From: Clostridiales bacterium
GTDB taxonomy: Bacteria > Bacillota > Clostridia > Oscillospirales > Oscillospiraceae
NCBI GenBank assembly: GCA_003525905.1
Contig: DQIA01000031.1
Coordinates: 1-14,658 of the forward strand
Direction of reading: 5' to 3'
Length of the DNA stretch: 14,658 nucleotides
Shown here: positions 7,772-14,526 of the stretch, one piece after another
Position numbering within the stretch: the first letter of the stretch is position 1
Layout of the letters: every line of letters starts with the position of its first letter
Notes under the pieces: generated by a model
Database searches by the model: none
What the model was told of the DNA's origin: nothing
What the model saw: the letters and a program-made list of their open reading frames with translations, nothing else
Program-made: the position numbers and the translations under genes

Positions 7772-7806
7772 AAACTGCCGGGAAAGCCCTTGGGGCTTTC
7801 CCGGCA
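7770..7806 (-). terminator. Terminator of the leftward operon (minus strand)
   Basis: TGCCGGGAAAGCCC (7776-7789) and GGGCTTTCCCGGCA (7793-7806) form a perfect 14-bp stem with a 3-base loop. On the minus strand the hairpin is followed by G then five T (7774-7770), so it best terminates the leftward operon. On the plus strand no T-run follows. It starts 4 bases after the stop codon of the DUF6487 gene. Confidence 0.7.
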
Positions 7807-7849
7807 CAGCTTGTCAAAAAAGTCCCTTCGGGCCTTTTTCGCCAAGCTG
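7807..7849. repeat. Long palindromic hairpin with A/T-tract stem
   Basis: Outer arms CAGCTTG (7807-7813) and CAAGCTG (7843-7849) are perfect inverted repeats. Inside them AAAAAG-T-CCC (7817-7826) pairs with GGG-C-CTTTTT (7830-7839), one mismatch, around the loop TTC. The A-run and T-run make it a potential bidirectional terminator. The nested arms look more like a dispersed palindromic repeat unit than a simple terminator; that part is inference. Confidence 0.55.
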
Positions 7850-7850
7850 A

Positions 7851-7884
7851 CCTCCACCGGCTGTGCGGTGGAGGCCATTTTTTT
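7851..7884 (+). terminator. Terminator of the lipoprotein/DUF6487 operon
   Basis: CCTCCACCG (7851-7859) and CGGTGGAGG (7866-7874) form a perfect 9-bp stem with a 6-base loop, followed by CCA and seven T (7878-7884). This is a classical plus-strand rho-independent terminator. It ends five bases before the end of the convergent gene. Confidence 0.8.
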
Positions 7885-7889
7885 GCGTA

Positions 7890-8252
7890 TCAGGTGTTGA
7901 AGAAGTAGAAGCCCTCCGTCGGGGTAGGGATGGTGCCGTCCACAATGCCGTTCACGGCGTAGACGAAGAGGATGATATAGAGAATCAGCCACAGCACCGA
8001 GACGATCAGCCCGATGATGGACATGATGCGGCCCTTGCGGTTGCGCGGCAGGTCAAAGCCCGCGCGGCGGCGCGAGAGGGACGCGAACACGAGTCCGGCG
8101 ATGCCGAACTGGATGCCGACAAAAAGCGTGACGAGGGAACAGATGCCGCAGACGAAGGCGACGATGGAAAACGCCTTTGCGGTTCCGGGAACCGGGCGCT
8201 GCGGCTCGGGGGCGGCAGGGATGACGTCCTGCTGCGGATCATAATTCTGCAT
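7890..8252 (-). CDS. Small DUF4190-like membrane protein
   Basis: 120 residues. The ATG at 8252 is chosen because AAAGGAG (minus strand, about 8262-8268) precedes it at normal spacing; the longer frame from 8408 is arginine/proline-rich and lies within yfhO. The N-terminal 23 residues are polar and proline-rich (cytoplasmic tail). A hydrophobic hairpin follows at about 27-58, then a basic loop (SRRRAGFDLPRNRKGR, residues 60-75) and a third hydrophobic segment at about 77-101. This layout (Pro-rich tail, two helical blocks, basic loop) resembles DUF4190-type membrane proteins; function unknown. It is the last gene of the leftward operon, and its start overlaps the end of the YfhO gene by 14 bases, implying translational coupling. 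Confidence 0.78.
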   Translation of the reverse strand: MQNYDPQQDVIPAAPEPQRPVPGTAKAFSIVAFVCGICSLVTLFVGIQFGIAGLVFASLSRRRAGFDLPRNRKGRIMSIIGLIVSVLWLILYIILFVYAVNGIVDGTIPTPTEGFYFFNT

Positions 8253-11121
8253 GAGGGGGATCTCCTTTCGGATCGTTGGGTTCGGGATGGGTATCGAGCC
8301 ACTGCCGCCAGCCGTCCAGATCGTCCGGCTCCGGCGTGGTATCTTCTGCATTTTCGGGCGTTTCGGCCTCTGCCGGGGCCTCCGGCTGCGCTTCCGGCAG
8401 CAGGGCAAATTCCGTCACGGGCGGCACGTCTGCCTCGCCGCCGAACAGCGGGCGGCGGCGCAGGAGCAGCGCCAGCAGCACGAACAGGCCAAGGCTCACG
8501 CCGGAGATGATCGCGCCGGTCTTCAGGCCGGGCGCGGTATAGCGCAGCTCGATGGTGTGCTGCCCGGCCGTCAGCGGGAAGGCGATGACGGCGTCCGTCA
8601 GCCGGACGCTCTCGGACGAGGCGCTGGCCGTCTGCGCCAGCGGGACTTCAACGCCGTCCACATAGGCGCGCCAGCCGTTTTCGTAGGGGATGGACGTGTA
8701 GAACAGGCCGTCCTCTGCGGCGTCCACCGTGCCGGACAGGCTGGTGTCCGTGTCCTCCGTCACGTTCCAGACGCTCCGGGACAGGCGGGAAAGTCCCTCG
8801 TCGAACACGGCGTCGTTCTGCTCGGCCACGTCCAGCGAGATCGTGCCCTCCTTACCCTCGGCAACGGGGTAGGTCAGGGTGACGGTGTCGCCCGCCTTGA
8901 AGCAGCCAAGGCTGAACAGGCAGCGGACCTTGATATTGCGCGTGAACAGCCGCTCGCCGTTGCGGTAGACGGTCAGGTCATAGTTGCCGGACGACTTCGT
9001 CGTGGCGACGAGCAGGCCGTCCTGCGGCACGACATAGGAGATGCTCAGCTCGCTCTGCCCGTCAGCGTCCTGCGTGGAATAGCTGTACTGCGTGCCGCTC
9101 GTGCCGCTGGCGCGCAGATCGCAGGTGTCCGGCGCTTCGAGCGTGTCATATTTCAGGTGGGTGTAGAGCGCGTCGTCCAGCCCCGTGGCCATGCGGAACA
9201 TGTCCTCCTGCTCCTTGATGGGGTTATAGACGTTCTGCTCCGCCACAAAGCTGCCCAGCGCAGGGTCCGCCACAAAGCCGAGGCCGAGATAGGCGCGGCT
9301 GCGCAGCAGCAGAACATTGCCGGACTGCGCGGCGACGGTCGTGTAGGACGTGTCGCGCTGCTGGCCGTCGCGGTCAATGAGGCATTCGAGGCCGCACATC
9401 AGGTTCGTGAACGGGCTGCTCTCATAATAGAGGTAGCGGTTGCTTGCGGGCCACGAGGCCAGACCGAGCGAACGGCTGAAGCGGTTGAAGCGGACGTTTG
9501 CCGACGAGGTGAAGATGGAAATACCACGGTAGCCGTTGAGCGCGGCGTCATTGAGCGTCTGGTAGGACGTGACCTCCACGCGGCCGCTGCCCTCGGGTAC
9601 GGCCTGCAGGACGGCCTGCACATCCTCAGACTCGCGTGGATAGGACGAGCGGGACGTGAGCGAGACCTTTGCCACGCCCATGGCGATGCTGCAGACCATT
9701 TCCGCCCCGATGACGGCAAACAGCAGCGCCATGCTGAGGAGCTGCCGCCTGCGCTCCGGGCGATACAGCACGAGCGCAAGGCATACAATGGCCAGCGCCA
9801 GCGCGCTCAGGAGCATCCGGCGCAAGCTGCCCTCCAGCCCCAGCCCGCACAGGATAATGCCGAGGCAGACGGGAAGGATGACGAACAGATATCGCTTGCG
9901 GAAGCAGTCCAGCAGCGTCCACGCACGGTAGGCCATGACGATGAGCACAAAGCTGAACAGGAAGCTGAAGCGATAGGGGAGCATATTGGGGAAATGCCCG
10001 CCGTGCCAGTAATAATCCAGCGTGCGGAACAGGAAGCTCAGCAGGAAGAAGGCGAGAAGGCCGATGCTCAGGAGCTTTTCCCGCAGGCGGACCTTTTTGC
10101 AGCACAGGAAGAATACGGCCAGCGCCACGGCGGCAAAGCCGCAGTAGACGTTCGGCAGGCCCTCCATTTTTGTCGGCTCCGTCGAGGTGAGCAGGTTGGC
10201 CAGCACGCGCCGCGCGCCGTAGGCGAGGCCCGGCAGCGTCTGCTCCTTCAGCAGGTCCAGCGTGCTCTGGCTCTCTGCGGCCTTTCCACTGGCGTCCTCT
10301 GCGATGTTCAGCGCCAGCAGCTCCGGCGCCTCGTTCCCGGCGGAGTGGGTGTTCTGCAGGCCGTAGAGCGTCGGCAGCAGCAGAACGGCTGCCATGCCGA
10401 CGCCGAGCAGCGTGCACAGCGCGATGCGGCAGAAGCGGCGGAAAAAGCGCTTCCAGCCGTCCCAGCGGCAGATGCACCAGACAAAGAAGCTCAGCCCGAC
10501 AAAGATGCAGCAGAAAAACGAAAGATAGTAGTTGCACAGCAGCGAGAGTGCCAGCGCCAGCGTATACAGGCGGAAGCGGCCCTCACGCAGCAGGCTGACC
10601 ATGCCGGCCAGCATCAGCGGCAGGAGAGCCAGCGCATCGAGCCAGATGATGTTCCAATAGTAGCCCGCCACAAAGGAGCACAGGGCGTACATCATGGAAA
10701 ACGGCACGAGCGCAGGCTCGTTCCGGCGGAACGCCGTCCGCAGGAAGACGGCGAAGAACAGACCGGCCAGTCCAATCTTCGTCAGAACGAGCAGCGCGAA
10801 GAATTCCCGCAGCAGCGACGCCGGGACCAGCACGGACAGCAGGTACAGGGGACTGGAGAGGTAGTAGGCATACAGCGGCAGGTAGCCGATGCCCATGCCT
10901 GCCTCGCGCAGGTACTGCAGCGAGCCGCCGGAGCGGAGCTTTTCCCGGAACGAGACGAAGAAGGGGTAATACTGATGCCACATGTCGTGCGCCAGCACCT
11001 GCCGGTCACCGAACGGCCACAGGCCGCCAAGTATGAAGCACAGCAGCATCACGCCGAATGGCACGAAGAACGACAGGACGAGATAGCGGCGCTTCCGCCG
11101 CGTGCGGTCAATTTTCTGCAT
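8239..11121 (-). CDS. YfhO family membrane protein (GT-C-like)
   Basis: 960-residue polytopic membrane protein of the YfhO family. Characterised members in Bacillus and Listeria glycosylate teichoic acids from lipid-linked sugars; the substrate here is unknown. The ATG at 11121 follows AAAGGAGG at 7 bases. After a basic N-terminus and first helix comes the family signature: PFGDRQVLAHDMWHQYYPFF with Asp39 and Asp46 (likely GT-C catalytic aspartate), then GMGIGYLPLYAYYLSSPLYL. About a dozen helices follow, then a large outside domain (about residues 480-880) ending in the typical IPYENGWRAYVDGVEV and AGQHTIELRYTAPG motifs, and a last helix. The final roughly 60 residues are an unusual acidic, proline-rich tail. 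Its only TTA codon is its last sense codon, inside the overlap with the next gene. It is the middle gene of the operon. Confidence 0.92.
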   Translation of the reverse strand: MQKIDRTRRKRRYLVLSFFVPFGVMLLCFILGGLWPFGDRQVLAHDMWHQYYPFFVSFREKLRSGGSLQYLREAGMGIGYLPLYAYYLSSPLYLLSVLVPASLLREFFALLVLTKIGLAGLFFAVFLRTAFRRNEPALVPFSMMYALCSFVAGYYWNIIWLDALALLPLMLAGMVSLLREGRFRLYTLALALSLLCNYYLSFFCCIFVGLSFFVWCICRWDGWKRFFRRFCRIALCTLLGVGMAAVLLLPTLYGLQNTHSAGNEAPELLALNIAEDASGKAAESQSTLDLLKEQTLPGLAYGARRVLANLLTSTEPTKMEGLPNVYCGFAAVALAVFFLCCKKVRLREKLLSIGLLAFFLLSFLFRTLDYYWHGGHFPNMLPYRFSFLFSFVLIVMAYRAWTLLDCFRKRYLFVILPVCLGIILCGLGLEGSLRRMLLSALALAIVCLALVLYRPERRRQLLSMALLFAVIGAEMVCSIAMGVAKVSLTSRSSYPRESEDVQAVLQAVPEGSGRVEVTSYQTLNDAALNGYRGISIFTSSANVRFNRFSRSLGLASWPASNRYLYYESSPFTNLMCGLECLIDRDGQQRDTSYTTVAAQSGNVLLLRSRAYLGLGFVADPALGSFVAEQNVYNPIKEQEDMFRMATGLDDALYTHLKYDTLEAPDTCDLRASGTSGTQYSYSTQDADGQSELSISYVVPQDGLLVATTKSSGNYDLTVYRNGERLFTRNIKVRCLFSLGCFKAGDTVTLTYPVAEGKEGTISLDVAEQNDAVFDEGLSRLSRSVWNVTEDTDTSLSGTVDAAEDGLFYTSIPYENGWRAYVDGVEVPLAQTASASSESVRLTDAVIAFPLTAGQHTIELRYTAPGLKTGAIISGVSLGLFVLLALLLRRRPLFGGEADVPPVTEFALLPEAQPEAPAEAETPENAEDTTPEPDDLDGWRQWLDTHPEPNDPKGDPPHAEL

Positions 11122-11947
11122 GGGAGGGCCTCCTTTGCGCCATGCGGCGGAGAAGTTGGGGAATAGTTGCCTCGAAGCTCACGCCGTACCAGCGGGCATC
11201 CGGTTCGCGCCGGGTCTCGGCGATGGTGTCCGCAACGTAGGCGGAGGCCAGCTCCATGGCATCGTGTACGCTCCAGCCGAGCGTCAGCGCGCCTGCGCAG
11301 GTGCTGGCGAACAGGTCGCCCGTGCCGTAGAACACGGCGGGAACATACGGCGCGCTGCACTGCGACACCGCGCCTGCGGCATCCATACACGCCACGCCGA
11401 CGCGGTCAGGCTCCGTTCGGACGCCGGTCAGGATGGCCGTGCGCGCCCCGAGCGCGAGCAGCCGCTCCAGGAGCGTGCGGATGTAGCTGTCGTCATGCGT
11501 CTCACGGTATTCCAGCCCGGTCAGCAGGCAGGCCTCCGTGATGTTCGGCGTGATGAGGTCAGCCTGCGCGCAGAGCGTGCGGAGCACGGCGGGGAAGTCC
11601 GGCTCCAGCCCGGCATACAGCGCGCCGTGGTCGGCCATGACAGGGTCCACGAGCCGCATGGCGGGGAAGCGCGTGAAGAAGTCGAGCGCCTGATCCACCT
11701 GAGCTCTGCCGCCGAGATAGCCGGTGTAGATCATGTCGAACTGCAGGCCGAGCTGCTGCCAGTGGTCTGCGACCGGCGTGAGCGAGAGCGGCTCATAGCG
11801 GAAGCCCTCGAAGGCGGTGTGCGCCGAGAGAACGGCCGTCGGCAGCACGGCGCATTCCAGCCCCATGGCGGAGAGCACCGGCAGCGCAACGGTCAGCGAG
11901 CATTTTCCGATGCAGGACAGGTCCTGCATGGTGACGATTCGTTTCAT
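11108..11947 (-). CDS. pdxY: Pyridoxamine/pyridoxal kinase (PdxK/PdxY-type)
   Basis: 279-residue cytoplasmic ribokinase-fold enzyme that phosphorylates pyridoxal, pyridoxamine or pyridoxine with ATP, for salvage of the cofactor PLP. The ATG at 11947 lies 8 bases after GGAG; an in-frame ATG two codons upstream is too close to it. Visible hallmarks: the N-terminal QDLSCIGKCSLTVALPVLSAMG with the substrate-site serines, YTGYLGG, VDPVMADHGALY, ITPNITEACLLTG, and the anion-hole motif YGTGDLFAS with catalytic base Asp211. Length and motif order match the family; whether PdxK or PdxY is the better symbol cannot be decided here. It is the first gene of a three-gene operon with two membrane proteins, an association I cannot explain. 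Its stop overlaps the yfhO start by 14 bases. Confidence 0.9.
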   Translation of the reverse strand: MKRIVTMQDLSCIGKCSLTVALPVLSAMGLECAVLPTAVLSAHTAFEGFRYEPLSLTPVADHWQQLGLQFDMIYTGYLGGRAQVDQALDFFTRFPAMRLVDPVMADHGALYAGLEPDFPAVLRTLCAQADLITPNITEACLLTGLEYRETHDDSYIRTLLERLLALGARTAILTGVRTEPDRVGVACMDAAGAVSQCSAPYVPAVFYGTGDLFASTCAGALTLGWSVHDAMELASAYVADTIAETRREPDARWYGVSFEATIPQLLRRMAQRRPSHAEN

Positions 11948-11978
11948 AATCATGACTCCAGAGCGTAAGTTCATATTC

Positions 11979-12007
11979 ATTATAACGCGCTTTTGCCGGA
12001 AAGGAAA
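11979..12007 (-). promoter_or_regulatory. Probable promoter of the leftward operon
   Basis: A perfect -10 TATAAT is present on the minus strand (11979-11984), 31 bases upstream of the kinase start codon. The matching -35 position (12002-12007, TTTCCT) is poor, so the promoter may need an activator. A 7-base inverted repeat, GCCGGAA (11995-12001) and TTCCGGC (12029-12035), brackets the -35 region and could be a binding site, though 27 bases between the arms is long. Confidence 0.45.
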
Positions 12008-12050
12008 GCCCTGCTGCGAAAAAAGGCATTCCGGCCCGTTAAAAAGTTTT

Positions 12051-12098
12051 TTGGAAAATATTGTGGTTAGGACTTGAAATAACCACAAGATATAGTAT
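12051..12098. promoter_or_regulatory. Tandem NrdR boxes upstream of nrdD
   Basis: Two 16-base sites fit the NrdR-box pattern acaCwAtATaTwGtgt: 12051-12066 (core AAAATATTGTG) and 12083-12098 (CCACAAGATATAGTAT, about 13 of 16 matches). They are 32 bases apart start to start, about three helix turns, as in known paired NrdR sites. The second overlaps the -10 of the nrdD promoter. NrdR is the ATP-cone repressor of ribonucleotide reductase genes. The facing half-sites also make a perfect 9-bp inverted repeat, TTGTGGTTA (12061-12069) and TAACCACAA (12080-12088), so another dimeric regulator is a possible alternative. Confidence 0.7.
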
Positions 12099-12101
12099 AA
12101 T
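12074..12101 (+). promoter_or_regulatory. nrdD promoter
   Basis: A -35 TTGAAA (12074-12079), a 16-base spacer and a perfect -10 TATAAT (12096-12101). Transcription would start near 12108, giving a leader of about 130 bases. The -35 lies between the two NrdR boxes and the -10 overlaps the second. Confidence 0.7.
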
Positions 12102-12107
12102 AGGGGT

Positions 12108-12236
12108 GCGTGAACGACGACCGGATGCTGCACTGCCTCAAAAAAATGCGCAGCGGGAAACGGCTGAGATCGTTCTGAAAGGATCGAAAATTCGGAGTAA
12201 CACAGAGAAACGGGCAAAGCCCAGGGAGAGAATACC
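12108..12236 (+). other. nrdD mRNA leader, possibly structured
   Basis: No convincing ORF. GAACGA (12112-12117) can pair with TCGTTC (12170-12175), enclosing CCG/CGG and GCTGC/GCAGC helices, so a branched fold is possible. A small GGGC/GCCC hairpin lies just before the ribosome site AGGGAGAG (12223-12230). I do not recognise a known riboswitch class. The helices are short and could be chance. Confidence 0.3.
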
Positions 12237-14462
12237 ATGAAGATCATCAAGAGAAATGGAGCGGAAGAGACGTTCCGAATCGAAAAAATCATCGTGGCCA
12301 TCACAAAGGCCAACAATGCGGCCGAGGACGCCGAGCGCCTGACGCCGCTGCAGATCGACCGCATCGCGCAGGCCGTTGCGATCCGCTGCGAGGAAATGAA
12401 CCGCAGCCTGTCCGTCGAGGAGATTCAGGACCTCGTCGAGGACCAGATCATGGCGCACGGGGCCTTCGAGGTCGCCAAGCGCTATATCACCTATCGCTAT
12501 ACCCGCAGTCTCGTCCGCCAGTCCAACACGACGGACGACCGCATCCTGTCCCTCATCGAATGCAACAACGAGGAGGTCAAGCAGGAGAACGCCAACAAGA
12601 ACCCGACCATCAACGCCGTGCAGCGCGACTATATGGCGGGCGAGGTCTCGAAGGACATCACGCGCCGCATCCTGCTGCCGCGCGACATCGTCGAGGCGCA
12701 TGAGGCCGGTATCATCCACTTCCACGATGCGGATTACTATGCCCAGCATATGCACAACTGCGACCTTGTCAATCTCGAGGACATGCTGCAGAACGGCACG
12801 GTCATCTCCGGCACGCTCATCGAAAAGCCGCATTCCTTCTCCACGGCCTGCAATATCGCCACGCAGATCATCGCGCAGATCGCCTCGAACCAGTATGGCG
12901 GCCAGTCCATCTCTCTGACGCATCTGGCCCCGTTCGTGGATGTCAGCCGCCGGAAGATCCGCGAGAGTGTGGTGCGCGAGATCCGTGAGCTCGGGGCCGA
13001 GGCCGCGGAGGAGCGTATTTCCAAGATCGTCGAGGAGCGCCTGCGCGAGGAGATCAAGCGCGGCGTGCAGACCATCCAGTATCAGGTCGTCACGCTCATG
13101 ACAACGAATGGCCAGGCGCCGTTCATCACGGTGTTCATGTACCTCGGCGAGGCGCGTAATCCGCAGGAGAAGCATGATCTTGCCATCATCATCGAGGAGA
13201 CGCTCCGTCAGCGCTATCAGGGCGTGAAGAACGAAAAGGGCGTGTGGATCACCCCGGCCTTCCCGAAGCTCATCTATGTGCTCGAGGAGGACAACATCCA
13301 CGAGGATTCGAAGTATTTCTACCTGACGCGGCTGGCTGCGGAGTGCACGGCGCGCCGCATGGTGCCGGACTATATCTCCGAAAAGAAAATGCGGGAGCTC
13401 AAGCTCTCGAAGGGCGAGACGCCGGGCAACGGCGATGTCTACACCTGCATGGGCTGCCGCAGCTTTCTGACGCCGGATTCCTCCGGCAACGGCTGGGACA
13501 ATGTGGCCAACGCCGGGAACTATGAGCCGGGCAAGCCGAAGTATTACGGCCGCTTCAACCAGGGCGTCGTGACGCTGAACCTTGTCGATGTGGCGCTGTC
13601 CTCCGGCAAGGAAATGGACAAGTTCTGGAAAATTTTCGACGAGCGGCTGGACCTGTGCTACCGCGCACTGATGTGCCGTCACGAGCGCCTGAAGGGCACG
13701 CTGTCCGACGCGGCCCCCATCCTGTGGCAGTATGGCGCGCTGGCGCGCCTGCCGAAGGGCGAGCCCATCGACAAGCTGCTCTACAACGGCTATTCGACCA
13801 TCTCGCTCGGCTATGCGGGCCTGTATGAGTGCGTGAAGTATATGACGGGCAAGTCCCACACCGATCCCTCGGCGACGCCGTTTGCGCTGGATGTTATGCG
13901 CTATCTGAACGCGGCCTGCGCCAAGTGGCGCGCGGAGACGCACATCGACTTCAGCCTCTACGGCACGCCGCTGGAATCCACGACCTACAAATTTGCCAAG
14001 TGCCTGCAGAAGCGCTTTGGCATCGTCCCCGGCGTGACGGACAAGAGCTATATCACGAACTCCTATCACATCCATGTGACGGAGAAGATCAACGCCTTCG
14101 ACAAGCTGGCCTTTGAGTCGCAGTTCCAGGCCCTTTCGCCCGGCGGCGCCATCAGCTATGTCGAGGTGCCGGATATGCAGAACAACATCGATGCCGTGCT
14201 CGAGGTCATGAAGTTTATCTACGACAACATCATGTATGCCGAGCTGAACACAAAGTCCGATTATTGCCAGGTCTGCGGCTACGACGGCGAGATCGAGGTG
14301 CTGGAGGACACGGATGGCAAGCTCGTCTGGACCTGCCCGAACTGCGGCAACACCGACCAGAGCAAGATGAATGTCGCCCGCCGCACCTGCGGCTACATCG
14401 GCACGCAGTTCTGGAATCAGGGCAGAACGCAGGAGATCAAGGAACGCGTGCTGCACCTGTAA
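12237..14462 (+). CDS. nrdD: Anaerobic (class III) ribonucleoside-triphosphate reductase
   Basis: 741-residue cytoplasmic glycyl-radical enzyme that reduces ribonucleoside triphosphates to deoxy forms for DNA synthesis without oxygen. The ATG at 12237 follows AGGGAGAG at 6 bases. Residues 1-95 are an ATP-cone (IIKRNGAEETFRIEKI), the allosteric ATP/dATP sensor. The catalytic domain carries conserved cysteines at MHNC175DLVN and TC404MGC407RSF, the regions holding the active-site cysteines in the family. The C-terminus has two zinc knuckles, CQVC (677-680) and CPNC (700-703), then the glycyl-radical motif RRTCGYIGTQFW with Gly719 as the likely radical site, and the typical end GRTQEIKERVLHL. 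Nothing looks broken. It needs the radical-SAM activase NrdG, which usually lies directly downstream; the 196 bases after the stop do not contain it. Probably repressed by NrdR. Confidence 0.97.
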   Translation: MKIIKRNGAEETFRIEKIIVAITKANNAAEDAERLTPLQIDRIAQAVAIRCEEMNRSLSVEEIQDLVEDQIMAHGAFEVAKRYITYRYTRSLVRQSNTTDDRILSLIECNNEEVKQENANKNPTINAVQRDYMAGEVSKDITRRILLPRDIVEAHEAGIIHFHDADYYAQHMHNCDLVNLEDMLQNGTVISGTLIEKPHSFSTACNIATQIIAQIASNQYGGQSISLTHLAPFVDVSRRKIRESVVREIRELGAEAAEERISKIVEERLREEIKRGVQTIQYQVVTLMTTNGQAPFITVFMYLGEARNPQEKHDLAIIIEETLRQRYQGVKNEKGVWITPAFPKLIYVLEEDNIHEDSKYFYLTRLAAECTARRMVPDYISEKKMRELKLSKGETPGNGDVYTCMGCRSFLTPDSSGNGWDNVANAGNYEPGKPKYYGRFNQGVVTLNLVDVALSSGKEMDKFWKIFDERLDLCYRALMCRHERLKGTLSDAAPILWQYGALARLPKGEPIDKLLYNGYSTISLGYAGLYECVKYMTGKSHTDPSATPFALDVMRYLNAACAKWRAETHIDFSLYGTPLESTTYKFAKCLQKRFGIVPGVTDKSYITNSYHIHVTEKINAFDKLAFESQFQALSPGGAISYVEVPDMQNNIDAVLEVMKFIYDNIMYAELNTKSDYCQVCGYDGEIEVLEDTDGKLVWTCPNCGNTDQSKMNVARRTCGYIGTQFWNQGRTQEIKERVLHL

Positions 14463-14496
14463 GACGTGCTTCTGTGCCCAAAGTTCCAATATTCCG

Positions 14497-14526
14497 GGTG
14501 GGGCTGCTGTTAACGGCAGCCCCACC
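14497..14526 (+). terminator. Hairpin after nrdD, probable terminator
   Basis: GGTGGGGCTGCTG (14497-14509) pairs with CGGCAGCCCCACC (14514-14526): a 13-bp GC-rich stem with one U-G pair and loop TTAA. No T-run follows, so termination would be weak or the stem may mainly protect the 3' end. It lies 34 bases after the stop codon. Confidence 0.5.

Noticed and set aside
7732..7992. 86-residue minus-strand frame across the convergent gap
   Set aside because: It reads through three hairpins and overlaps real genes at both ends; its peptide is translated palindrome sequence.
8253..8408. 52-residue extension of the small membrane protein
   Set aside because: It is an Arg/Pro-rich shadow of the YfhO tail coding sequence; the ribosome site marks 8252.
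11948..12364. 139-residue N-terminal extension of the kinase
   Set aside because: It runs through the divergent control region into nrdD; the ATG at 11947 has the ribosome site and the expected kinase N-terminus.
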